A stretch of DNA of 64,000 bases from Gemmataceae bacterium (GTDB lineage Bacteria; Planctomycetota; Planctomycetia; Gemmatales; Gemmataceae): contig SIAJ01000002.1 in NCBI GenBank assembly GCA_009691845.1, forward strand, positions 62,001 through 126,000, given 5' to 3'. A program made the translations under genes and the position numbers. Positions 47,701-55,363 of this stretch are shown here, piece after piece (positions within the stretch are counted from its first letter, which is position 1; every line of letters starts with the position of its first letter). The notes under the pieces are model-generated. The model saw only the letters and a list, made by a program, of their open reading frames with translations, made no database searches and was not told the origin of the DNA.

Positions 47701-50700
47701 TTGCAGGCGATATCGGAATCCGGGCGCGTCTATCTGCAAATCGTGAACACGCCCGAAGACTGCGTCATCGGTGGCGAACGTGTCGCCGTCGAGGCCGTCG
47801 TTCGCAAACTGGGTGCCTCGTTTATCGAGGTTCGTGGGGTTTCCACGGCACATTGCGAAGTCGCCGAGCCAGTGCAAGATGCCTACCGCGAGTTGCACTT
47901 GTTGCCGACGTTTCATCCCGAAGGAATCCGCTACTACAGCGGGGCCTGGGGACGTGCCTACTCGCTCAATCGCGAATCAGCGGCGGATGCCATCATGGCA
48001 GCCGCGATGGACACGATCGATTTTCCCGCCGTGGTCAATGCGGCCTATGCGGACGGCGTTCGCCTCTTCGTCGAGGTTGGACCCGGATCTTCGTGCTCGC
48101 GGATGATTGGCTCGATCCTCGCCGGCAAACCCCATCTTGCAATCGCAGCCTGCGTTCCGAGGAAAGATGACGTTGCGGTTGTTTTGAACGTGCTCGCGAA
48201 TCTCTTTGCCGAGGGCGTTCCCGTCGATTTGTCGAAACTCGTTCCGCGTCAGTCGGATTCCAAACCGGCTCGAACCGAGGCGACCAGTACATTGCCGGTC
48301 GGGTATCAGCCAAAGCAAATAAATGTGGCAGTGGCTTGTAGGTCAGATTTCCAACCTGAGCGAGATGTCTGCGCTCAGGTTGGAAACCTGAATTACGAAG
48401 ACACAACGCACATGATCTCGCCCGTCGTAATCCTCACCGACACGCAAACGGCCACGCTCCATGCCCACGAAGAATTCTTACGCTTCTCGACTTCACTTCA
48501 GCAGCATTTTGGCCAGGTGATCGCTCAACAAACGCAGATGATGTCGCAGGGAGCCCTGCCACTTCCCATCCCCGAACGGACCGTGCCAACCGAGATTCCA
48601 AGAGCGCTCGACTTCGAGGCGTGCATGGAATTCGCCCGCGGATTGGTGGGCAATGTGCTCGGCCCACGTTTCGCGGACATCGATTCGTTCCCCACTCGCG
48701 TTCGTTTGCCGGACGGCCCGCTGCAACTCGTGGATCGCATCGTCACCATCGAAGGCGAACCGCTGTCGATGACCTCTGGCAGTTTGATGACGGAGCATCG
48801 TGTTCGCGACGACCGCTGGTATCTCGATCTCGGTCGAATCCCCGCTTGCATCGCCATCGAGGCCGGTCAGGCAGACCTCTTTCTCTCCAGTTATTTGGGC
48901 ATCGACTTCAAGACGAGGGGCCTGGCTTGCTACCGCCTACTCGATGCGGCCGTCACGTTCCACCGCGACTTACCAACCGTCGGCGAGTTGATCCGTTACG
49001 ACATTCGCATTGACCACTTCTTTCGCCAGGGGAACACGTACCTGTTCCGTTTCAACTTCGAAGGCAGCGTGAATGGCAAACCCTTGCTCACGATGCGAGA
49101 CGGTAGTGCCGGCTTCTTCACGGCCGAGGAACTTGCGGCCGGGAAAGGGGTCATTCACACGGCCCTCGATCTCAAGCCGATTCCAGGAAAGCAGCCGGCC
49201 GATTGGGCTCCATTCGTACCGCTTCGAGACGAATCGCTCAGCAATGCCCGTGTCGATGCCCTTCGAGCAGGCGATCTGGTTGCCGCATTCGGCCCCGAGT
49301 TTTCGCGAGCGAGGTTGAGTAACCCGATGCGACTCCCCGGTGGAATGCTCAAGTTGGTTGATCGCGTCGAACGAATCGAGCCAACCGGCGGCCGGTATGG
49401 CCTTGGCCGCATCCGCTGCGAGGCCGACATTCACCCGGACGATTGGTTCTTGACCTGCCACTTCGTAGACGATCAGGTCATGCCCGGCACGCTAATGTAC
49501 GAGTGCTGCCTGCATTCACTACGCGTGCTGCTGATGCGCATGGGTTGGGTCTGCGAAGAAGGCGAGGCGACCTTTGAACCCGTGCCCGGCGTGGCGAGCA
49601 AGTTGAAGTGCCGAGGCCAGGTGATCGCGACGACGAAGAAAGTGACCTACGAAATCTCAGTGAAGGAGATCGGCTTCCGACCCGAGCCCTTCGTGATTTG
49701 CGACGCGTTGATGTATGCCGACGGCAAGCCGATCGTGGATATTGCGAATTTGTCTTTGCGCCTGCGTGGGCTGACGCGAGAGCGGTTGAATGAGATTTGG
49801 GGGCCTGAATTCGACGGCACACGGAGTGTGCCTACTACTTTGGTCTTTTCCCGCGAGCAGGTTTTAGAATTCGCCACCGGCAGCCCGTCGAACGCCTTTG
49901 GCGATCGCTATCGTCCCTTTGATCGCGATCGGTTCATCGCCCGATTGCCCGCACCGCCTTACTCCTTTATCGATCGAGTCACGCGAATTGCGAACTGCGA
50001 ACAATGGAAGCTCGCACCGGGCGGCGAGGCCGAGGTCGAATACGCGGTGCCGCGAGATGCCTGGTACTTCGCGTCCAATCGATGTGAGACGATGCCGTAT
50101 TGCGTGTTGAACGAAATTGCCCTGCAGGCGTGCGGGTGGATGGCGGCGTACCTTGGCTCGGCATTGACGAGTCCGCATGCGATGCGTTTCCGCAATCTTG
50201 GCGGGAACGCGATTCAACATGCGGCCATCACGCCGGTTTCCGGATTGCTGACGACCAAGATCAAGCTGACAAAGGTTTCCCCGGCTGCGGGGATGATCAT
50301 CTTGCAGTTTGATTTCGTAACGCGTGATGCGAATGGCCCGGTCTACTCGGGGGACACAACCTTCGGCTTCTTCACTCTTGAATCACTGGCAAATCAGGTC
50401 GGCATGAAGGATGCGTCGTTCCTCGATCTTTCTGGGGCGTCGCCGGACCGAATGCCAACGGAGGCCCCGTTCCCCGATGCGATCTTGCGGATGATCGACA
50501 CGATTTCCTGGAACACCATCACCGGCGGGCCAAAGGGCCTTGGTGCAATCGAGGGCCGGGCTCGTGTGAATCCGGAGGCGTGGTTCTTCAAGGCCCACTT
50601 CTTCCAGGATCCGGTTTGGCCCGGCTCGCTGGGTCTCGAATCGATCGTGCAGTTGTTGAAAGCACACGCCCATTCGCGCTGGGGCGAGCCACAAACCGAG

Positions 50701-50895
50701 TGGCAAGCCATGGTGCCCGGCGAGCGTCACCGCTGGGCGTATCGGGGACAAATTGTGCCAGGTGCTTCCGAAGTGACCGTCCAGGCGTACATTACTCAGG
50801 TGGATGATGCAGGCCGAGTCATCAAGGCGGATGGCTTGCTCGGCGTGGATGGACGGATCATCTATCAGGTGTCGGATTTCACTGTGCAGGGCTAA
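44716..50895 (+). CDS. pfaC: PUFA-synthase-like megasynthase KS-CLF-AT-DH-DH
   Basis: A 2059-residue synthase starting at TTG, overlapping the previous stop by 4 bases (TTGA). Ketosynthase (about 7-440) has Cys186, His320 and His357. A compact chain-length-factor-like domain (about 455-740) has Glu590 where the active Cys would be (CDEEAGGLRA). An acyltransferase (about 835-1150) has YSLGESAG with Ser929, as in PfaB. Then come four hot-dog folds forming two FabA-like dehydratases: DWFLTCHFVDDQVMPG (His1582) and AWFFKAHFFQDPVWPG (His1961). These create the trans/cis double bonds of PUFA chains. PfaB and PfaC functions are thus in one protein, as reported for myxobacterial Pfa3, but the acylglycerol-phosphate acyltransferase end is absent. 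Several palindromic repeats lie in frame. Confidence 0.9.
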   Translation: MRRQFERIAIVGIGGLFPGSADLDRFWSNVRSAKDLSSDPPPGRWAIEPHHVLDNRGIFPDRVPTLRGYYLQPFAADLDGVNLNGWPIAELDPVFHLALHIGNAAWRSAVTAPIDRERCGVILGNIALPIEKANALTLEMFGPKLGLFHPKSQTNPLNRHSTGLPAALLARGLGFGLGGFALDAACASSLYALKLACDELQSGRADAMIAGGLVRPDSLYTQMGFAQLRALSPTGRCSPFDAQANGLVVGEGGCAFVLKRLSDAYAHGDSIHGVIAGIGLSNDVEGNVLQPASEGQLRALHAAYKQAGWRPSDVQLIECHATGTPTGDAVEFDSLRKLWKDEPGRAVIGGVKSTVGHLLTGAGAASLAKVLLAMKNRTLPPTANFDKPSATLGYEGGPFRILKAAESWESIGPLRAAINGFGFGGINAHVLIEEPTELVNRATVVQVPEMPRASIAVVRLASRTGTPIESLTIPITRFRIPPTELAEMLPQQTLMLQIAAEAMDSCSPPLPPQSGERERLGVFIGVSLDTNTTNYFLRWKAGEIDQSLKDQVHPALTANRTMGSLASIAASRVARFLGAGGPSFAVCDEEAGGLRAVSLAVEALQKHEIDRALAGAVEFATDPRYGGSQDGAGAVVLKRLDDAKRDGDRILAVIDGVQSVQVANVQRPTCGAASGILEFIDRCRDLDQERTTINGRPAFWIHDRANGPRRATVQACNLGRFGVRVSLTEWEQATSPVPIPAGLEARRHGLFPFSGDSVEEILNQLSKFSSQTGVTPDELASRLWQLRAGSSAKRFQLAFVAADRLQLQQRIAQAQDHLQRRPHESIADGIYFSPKPLGGEIAFVYPGSGNHFAGMGRELGVAFPHVLHRQMAENQHLRSQYHADEIWGTASLDQLLPRELIFAQVALGTLVSDLLTSFNVRAHAVVPYSLGESAGLYGTRAWQDRDEMFRRMKESSLFVTDLAGPCNAARRKWKLPTDRPVDWLTGVISASPERVLQAISESGRVYLQIVNTPEDCVIGGERVAVEAVVRKLGASFIEVRGVSTAHCEVAEPVQDAYRELHLLPTFHPEGIRYYSGAWGRAYSLNRESAADAIMAAAMDTIDFPAVVNAAYADGVRLFVEVGPGSSCSRMIGSILAGKPHLAIAACVPRKDDVAVVLNVLANLFAEGVPVDLSKLVPRQSDSKPARTEATSTLPVGYQPKQINVAVACRSDFQPERDVCAQVGNLNYEDTTHMISPVVILTDTQTATLHAHEEFLRFSTSLQQHFGQVIAQQTQMMSQGALPLPIPERTVPTEIPRALDFEACMEFARGLVGNVLGPRFADIDSFPTRVRLPDGPLQLVDRIVTIEGEPLSMTSGSLMTEHRVRDDRWYLDLGRIPACIAIEAGQADLFLSSYLGIDFKTRGLACYRLLDAAVTFHRDLPTVGELIRYDIRIDHFFRQGNTYLFRFNFEGSVNGKPLLTMRDGSAGFFTAEELAAGKGVIHTALDLKPIPGKQPADWAPFVPLRDESLSNARVDALRAGDLVAAFGPEFSRARLSNPMRLPGGMLKLVDRVERIEPTGGRYGLGRIRCEADIHPDDWFLTCHFVDDQVMPGTLMYECCLHSLRVLLMRMGWVCEEGEATFEPVPGVASKLKCRGQVIATTKKVTYEISVKEIGFRPEPFVICDALMYADGKPIVDIANLSLRLRGLTRERLNEIWGPEFDGTRSVPTTLVFSREQVLEFATGSPSNAFGDRYRPFDRDRFIARLPAPPYSFIDRVTRIANCEQWKLAPGGEAEVEYAVPRDAWYFASNRCETMPYCVLNEIALQACGWMAAYLGSALTSPHAMRFRNLGGNAIQHAAITPVSGLLTTKIKLTKVSPAAGMIILQFDFVTRDANGPVYSGDTTFGFFTLESLANQVGMKDASFLDLSGASPDRMPTEAPFPDAILRMIDTISWNTITGGPKGLGAIEGRARVNPEAWFFKAHFFQDPVWPGSLGLESIVQLLKAHAHSRWGEPQTEWQAMVPGERHRWAYRGQIVPGASEVTVQAYITQVDDAGRVIKADGLLGVDGRIIYQVSDFTVQG
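46235..46272. repeat. In-frame palindromic repeat in the CLF region
   Basis: A C/T-rich arm (GCTCCCTC around 46242-46249) pairs with GAGGGAGC (46263-46270) around an AAAG-centred loop. It encodes SPPLPPQSGERER, out of character with the surrounding domain, between conserved LQIAAEAMD and LGVFIGVS. Confidence 0.7.
48338..48396. repeat. In-frame REP-like pair between AT and DH
   Basis: Arms 48338-48362 and 48372-48396 are inverted copies matching at 22 of 25 positions. The left arm starts with GTAGGTCAG and the right arm ends with CTGAATTAC. It encodes about 20 residues (CRSDFQPERDVCAQVGNLNY) in the linker after the acyltransferase domain, so it is translated. Confidence 0.8.
49815..49838 (-). 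repeat. In-frame REP-like element (family C) between dehydratase halves
   Basis: On the minus strand it reads GTAGTA, GGCACAC-TCC-GTGTGCC. Same family as 9378-9401 and 63655-63678. It is read through in frame as DGTRSVPTT near residue 1700 of the KS-CLF-AT-DH-DH protein. Confidence 0.8.
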
Positions 50896-50904
50896 TACAG
50901 CACC

Positions 50905-52029
50905 ATGAAATACTCCCGCGTTTATCTGGAATCGATCGGCTACGAGTTGGCTCCTGTGGTCATTTCGACCGAGGAACTGGAAGCCCGGCTTGAGCCGCTC
51001 TACCACGCTCTTCATCTGCCAAAGGGGCAACTCGAAGCTTTGACCGGCATCAGTGAACGGCGCTGGTGGCATCGGGATTTCTCGGTGGCCGAAGGTGCAT
51101 CTCTCGCCGCAAAGAAGGCGCTGGCCTCCTCGAATGTCTCGGCCAAGGATATCGATGTTCTGATTTATGCCGGTGTCTGCCGGGAACAGCTCGAACCCGC
51201 CACCGCCTGCCACGTGGCCGCCCAGTTGGGCATTTCGTCCGACGCCGCAATCTTTGATGTCAGCAACGCCTGCCTGGGGGTCCTCAACGGCATCGTCGAA
51301 ATTGCCAACCGCATCGAGCTTGGCCAAGCGAAAGCAGGCCTGGTGGTGTCGTGCGAGACGGCCCGCGAGATCAACGAAGTCGTCATCGATCAGATGATCG
51401 AAGCCAAGTCGATGGACATCTTCAAGCAAGCGGTCGCGACGCTAACGGGCGGCTCGGGTGCGGTGGCCGTGCTGGTGGTTGACAAAGAGCTCTCATCGGC
51501 CCATCGCCGGCAATTATTGGGCGGCGTGACCAAGAACGCTCCGCAATTCCACGGCCTGTGCCGCTGGGGCTGGGAAAGCGTCGCACCGGCCGTGGACAAG
51601 ATCCTGCACACCGAGGCCGGCACTCGGGTAAAATCCGTATTCGACAAGGCATTTGAGAAAGGCATGCGGCACATCGTCACGCCGTTCATGGCTACGGACG
51701 CGGGCTCGGTGTTGAAGTACGGCGTCGATCTCGGCTCGAAAACTTGCCTGTCGTTCCTCGCCAAGCTCGGCTGGAAAGTAGAGCAACTCGACAAGGTCAT
51801 TTGTCATCAGGTCGGCACGATGCACCGCGACACGATTCTGAAATCGATGGGCATCCCGGCTCATAAAGACTTTTCCACGTTCGAATTCCTGGGCAACATT
51901 GGCACTGTCTCCTTGCCACTCACTGCCGCGTTAGCTGAAGAACGCGACTTCCTGAAGCCGGGCGACAAGGTCGGCTTCATGGGCATTGGCAGCGGCCTCA
52001 ACTGCATGATGTTGGGCCTCAAGTGGTAG
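50905..52029 (+). CDS. oleA: OleA-type head-to-head condensing enzyme
   Basis: A 374-residue thiolase-fold protein. It matches OleA rather than FabH: nucleophile Cys123 in SNACLGVLNG, His301 in ICHQVGTMH, Asn331 in GNIGTVS, and Glu97 in REQLEPATA. Glu97 lies 26 residues before the Cys, the same spacing as the OleA-specific Glu117/Cys143 pair known from Xanthomonas. OleA joins two fatty acyl thioesters by Claisen condensation to a 2-alkyl-3-keto acid, the first step of olefin biosynthesis. It starts 9 bp after the KS-CLF-AT-DH-DH gene, so it should be translated from the same mRNA. Substrates may come from the synthase; this is inference. Confidence 0.88.
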   Translation: MKYSRVYLESIGYELAPVVISTEELEARLEPLYHALHLPKGQLEALTGISERRWWHRDFSVAEGASLAAKKALASSNVSAKDIDVLIYAGVCREQLEPATACHVAAQLGISSDAAIFDVSNACLGVLNGIVEIANRIELGQAKAGLVVSCETAREINEVVIDQMIEAKSMDIFKQAVATLTGGSGAVAVLVVDKELSSAHRRQLLGGVTKNAPQFHGLCRWGWESVAPAVDKILHTEAGTRVKSVFDKAFEKGMRHIVTPFMATDAGSVLKYGVDLGSKTCLSFLAKLGWKVEQLDKVICHQVGTMHRDTILKSMGIPAHKDFSTFEFLGNIGTVSLPLTAALAEERDFLKPGDKVGFMGIGSGLNCMMLGLKW

Positions 52030-52910
52030 CCGTGCCTTATCCGTTTGTCTCGCACTTTTTCGATCGCCAGGGGCAACGCCTGCACTACCTCGACGAAGGC
52101 CAGGGCGATCCCGTGGTCATGGTTCACGGCAACCCGACCTGGAGTTACTACTTTCGCAATTTGGTGTCGGCACTTCGCGGCACGCATCGCTGTATCGTCC
52201 CCGATCATATCGGCTGTGGCTTATCCGATAAACCGCAGCCGCCCGCTCATGACTATTCTCTCAAGAGCCGCGTCGCTGATCTGACGTCCTTGCTCGATCA
52301 TCTCGGCATTCGCGAAAATGTGACGCTCGTCGTTCACGATTGGGGCGGCATGATCGGCATGGCCTGGGCGGCGAAGCATGTGCCGGCGATCAAGCGGCTC
52401 GTGATTCTGAATACCGCCGCGTTTCAGATGCCGAAGGCCAAGCGATTTCCGCTACGGCTCTGGCTTGGACGCAGCACGCGACTCGGGGCTTGGCTCATTC
52501 GTTCGCGAAATGCGTTTTGCCTGCACGCCGCCAATGTCGGGGTGAAACGGAGCCCGCTGCCGGCCGATGTTCGCGAGTGGTACTTGAAACCTTATGATTC
52601 GTGGGCCAATCGCGTGGCCGTGCTGAAGTTCGTGCAGACGATTCCATTGAAGCTAGGCGATCCGGGTTATGACATCGTTTCGGAAACGGAAGCAAAGCTG
52701 CCGCAGTTTGCGAACACGCCAACCATGATCTGTTGGGGCATGAAGGACTTTGTCTTTAGCCACGAGTTCTTGACGGAATGGGAACAACGGATGCCGCACG
52801 CGAAGGTACATCGCTTTGAAGATTGCGGGCACTACATTCTCGAAGACGCAAGCGCCGAAGTGGTTTTTTTGGTGACTCAGTTTTTGCAGCAATCGCCCCC
52901 GACTGTGTAG
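52023..52910 (+). CDS. oleB: OleB-type alpha/beta hydrolase (beta-lactone decarboxylase)
   Basis: A 295-residue hydrolase of the haloalkane-dehalogenase branch. The oxyanion/halide-type motif MVHGNPTWSYYFRNLV is at about residues 36-51, the nucleophile is Asp106 in VHDWGGMIG, Asp242 lies in WGMKDFVFS, and the base is His270 in EDCGHYILED. OleB proteins use this fold to remove CO2 from cis-beta-lactones, giving the olefin. The GTG start at 52023 overlaps the end of the oleA gene; GTG at 52032 is an alternative. Identification as OleB rather than a dehalogenase rests on its position between oleA and oleC-like genes. Confidence 0.82.
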   Translation: MVAVPYPFVSHFFDRQGQRLHYLDEGQGDPVVMVHGNPTWSYYFRNLVSALRGTHRCIVPDHIGCGLSDKPQPPAHDYSLKSRVADLTSLLDHLGIRENVTLVVHDWGGMIGMAWAAKHVPAIKRLVILNTAAFQMPKAKRFPLRLWLGRSTRLGAWLIRSRNAFCLHAANVGVKRSPLPADVREWYLKPYDSWANRVAVLKFVQTIPLKLGDPGYDIVSETEAKLPQFANTPTMICWGMKDFVFSHEFLTEWEQRMPHAKVHRFEDCGHYILEDASAEVVFLVTQFLQQSPPTV

Positions 52911-52982
52911 GGTCACACGACGAACTCAATCGACTCCGCGAAAAGGCGATCTCCGAGCCGCCATAATTGGGAGGAATTTGCA

Positions 52983-53442
52983 ATGAAACAACTTGAGATC
53001 GGGTGTTGGATCGATGAGTGTTTGTGTGCGATGTGCATGCGATATGGCCCGGGCACGGGCAGCATGTCCACATCACATGCCGACCGAGTCCTTGTCCTTG
53101 TCGGCCACTTCCTGGATAGCTGCATCGTCGCTTCAAATCCGAGCGGATTTTATCCGTTCTACGCTGAACACGCCGAAGAAACCGTGGCGGCCCTGGACGA
53201 GGTTGGGCTTTCGGAGGCGGCGCGGTTCTCGAGAGAAGTCAACACAATGTTCCGGTCATCCTCCGGTCGACAGCAAAATGGCCGAAAAACAGATCGAGTT
53301 GCTGCCCCATCGGGCACGTGAACTTTGGCTCATATTGGACGAAATGTGCCAAGATAGTACGTCTGATGGCGAGGGAGTAATGATTACTCGGTCGTACAAT
53401 TGGTACACCTGGCAAGCGAATTCATTGGCCTCCCACGTATAG
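52983..53442 (+). pseudogene. Frameshifted DMP19-like (DUF4375) gene
   Basis: A strong ribosome site (GGGAGGA, 52969-52975) precedes ATG 52983. The first frame encodes about 92 residues including ADRVLVLVGHFLDS and FYAEHAEETVAALDEVGLSE, which recall DMP19/DUF4375 proteins. Near 53255-53270 the protein-like text moves to another frame (PPVDSKMAEKQIELLPHRA, LWLILDEMCQ, then YNWYTWQANSLASHV to a stop at 53440-53442). Together they look like one complete domain split by a frameshift. It separates the oleB gene from the oleC gene and is presumably an insertion that later decayed. Family call is by resemblance only. Confidence 0.5.
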
Positions 53443-53543
53443 CACAATCGGGGTACTCCGCTCCGCGTTGAACTCCCGGTTTTGGAATACAACCAATCCT
53501 CCGTAACACTGGCAGTACCACCCGAGCTTTTGTTAACTCCATC

Positions 53544-55211
53544 TTGAGCCAACCCGAACCCATCAACGTGGCTACCCACCTTGTCGCAATGGCCGAGTCG
53601 GAGCCAACGCGCCCGGCCGTGCATATGCCGCGGAAGGATGGCTCGTACTCGACGCTCACCTTCGCCGAGTTGGACACGATCAGCGGCCAGATTGCTCGTG
53701 GCCTGGATGAGATCGGCATCCGTCGCGGTGTTCGCACCGTCCTGATGGTGACACCCTCAATCGATTTCTTCACGCTCACGTTTGCCTTGTTCAAAGTTGG
53801 TGCCGTGCCGGTCTTGATCGACCCAGGCATGGGCATTCGCAATCTTGGCAAATGCCTGGCCGAGGCAAAGCCGGACGCCTTCGTTGGTATTCCCAAAGCC
53901 CATCTGGCTCGCCGGGCGCTCCGTTGGGCTCGTACGACCCTTCGCGTGACTGTCACAACCGGCTCGCGAATTCTCGGCGGAAAATGGACGGTGAAGCAAT
54001 TGCGGCGCATCGGAGAGGAGAAGGGACCTCTTCCCGTTGCCGACACGCGGGCCGACGAAACGGCAGCGATTCTGTTCACCAGCGGCAGCACGGGTATTGC
54101 GAAGGGCGTGGTCTACACGCACGGCATCTTCGCGGCACAGGTCAAGTACTTGAAGAGCATCTACGGCATCGAACCTGGCGAAGTCGATCTTTCGACCTTT
54201 CCGCTTTTTGCCCTGTTCGGCCCGGCTCTCGGCATGACGGCGGTGATTCCGCAAATGGACCCAACGCGGCCAGCCGAGGTTGACCCGACCAAGATCATCG
54301 CGGCCATCGAGCGTTTCGGAGTGACGAATTTGTTTGGGTCGCCTGCCCTCATCAATCGCGTTGGGCGATACGGAGCGGAAAAAGCGATCAAACTCCCCAC
54401 ATTGAAACGAGCAATCTCAGCAGGGGCTCCGGTGCCTTCGACAGTCATCGAACGATTCACCAAGATGCTGATGCCCGGCCTACAGGTCTTCACGCCGTAT
54501 GGGGCGACGGAATCGCTACCAGTCGCAAGCATTGGTAGCGACGAAATCTTGAATGAGACGCGGATGCTCACCGATATCGGTTCGGGCGTGTGCGTCGGCA
54601 AGCCGGTACCAGGGATGGAAGTGCGGATCATTCCGATCAGCGACGAGCCGATTCCAAAGATTGACGATGCGATGATCCTGAAGCCACACAAGACCGGCGA
54701 AATCGTCGTCAGCGGTGCAGTTGTCTCGACCGCGTATTTTGGCCGACCTCAAGCAACCGGGTTGGCCAAGATGCACGACTCCCTGGGCCGATTGTGGCAT
54801 CGGATGGGGGATGTTGGATACCTCGACGAGCACGGCCGGCTTTGGTTTTGCGGGCGAAAGTCGCAGCGCGTCGAAGCGAAATTCGGGACCATGTATACGA
54901 TCCAGTGCGAGGCGGTCTTCAATAAACACCCGGACGTTTTTCGAACGGCCCTGGTCGGTGTACCTGGAACGCAAGGCATTCGGGCAATTCTTTGCGTTGA
55001 ACGTGAAGCCGGGAACACGCGTAACTGGAGCGAGATCGAGTCTGAATTGCGTGCGATTCAGGAACGATTCCCACACACGGCCGCGGTCGAAGCGTACGTA
55101 ATACATCCCAAGTTCCCTGTGGACATTCGCCACAATGCCAAGATCTTCCGCGAAAAGCTCGCCGTCTGGGCCGCGAAGAAACTCTCAAGAAAGAACACTC
55201 ATCTTCGCTAA
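53544..55211 (+). CDS. oleC: OleC-type AMP-dependent beta-lactone synthetase
   Basis: A 555-residue ANL-superfamily adenylating enzyme. The nucleotide motif ILFTSGSTGIAKGVVYTHG is intact, with the TPYGATESLP and HRMGDVGYLDEHGRLWFCGR motifs following. The early segment FKVGAVPVLIDPGMGIRNLG and IGIPKAHLARRAL-like region are characteristic of OleC. OleC converts the 2-alkyl-3-hydroxy acid to a beta-lactone at the expense of ATP. The start is a TTG at 53544; the first in-frame ATG is at 53589 and cannot be excluded. Ends within the left arm of a long inverted repeat. Confidence 0.9.
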   Translation: MSQPEPINVATHLVAMAESEPTRPAVHMPRKDGSYSTLTFAELDTISGQIARGLDEIGIRRGVRTVLMVTPSIDFFTLTFALFKVGAVPVLIDPGMGIRNLGKCLAEAKPDAFVGIPKAHLARRALRWARTTLRVTVTTGSRILGGKWTVKQLRRIGEEKGPLPVADTRADETAAILFTSGSTGIAKGVVYTHGIFAAQVKYLKSIYGIEPGEVDLSTFPLFALFGPALGMTAVIPQMDPTRPAEVDPTKIIAAIERFGVTNLFGSPALINRVGRYGAEKAIKLPTLKRAISAGAPVPSTVIERFTKMLMPGLQVFTPYGATESLPVASIGSDEILNETRMLTDIGSGVCVGKPVPGMEVRIIPISDEPIPKIDDAMILKPHKTGEIVVSGAVVSTAYFGRPQATGLAKMHDSLGRLWHRMGDVGYLDEHGRLWFCGRKSQRVEAKFGTMYTIQCEAVFNKHPDVFRTALVGVPGTQGIRAILCVEREAGNTRNWSEIESELRAIQERFPHTAAVEAYVIHPKFPVDIRHNAKIFREKLAVWAAKKLSRKNTHLR

Positions 55212-55270
55212 TCTCCACTAATCCAATTCTAGTTTGCTTTTATTAGCGGAGATTAGCGAAGATCAGTGTT
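55194..55270. repeat. 29-bp inverted repeat between oleC and oleD
   Basis: Arms 55194-55222 and 55242-55270 are inverted copies matching at 27 of 29 positions, with a 19-base spacer. The left arm includes the oleC stop codon. Strong hairpin potential; no following T-tract, so attenuator, mRNA-stabilising structure or dispersed element are all possible. Confidence 0.85.
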
Positions 55271-55363
55271 GAAAATGTTTTGAGAATTGGTCTCGCGGTA
55301 GCAGGAGCATCAAGCGTGTTGTGGCCTGATCCGTGGTCAATACGTCTTTTGGATGGTTGAAAC

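Noticed and set aside
50905-52029. Annotation as FabH (3-oxoacyl-ACP synthase III) of fatty acid synthesis
   Set aside because: The Glu at 26 residues before the active Cys, the position before oleBCD-like genes and the overall text fit OleA better.
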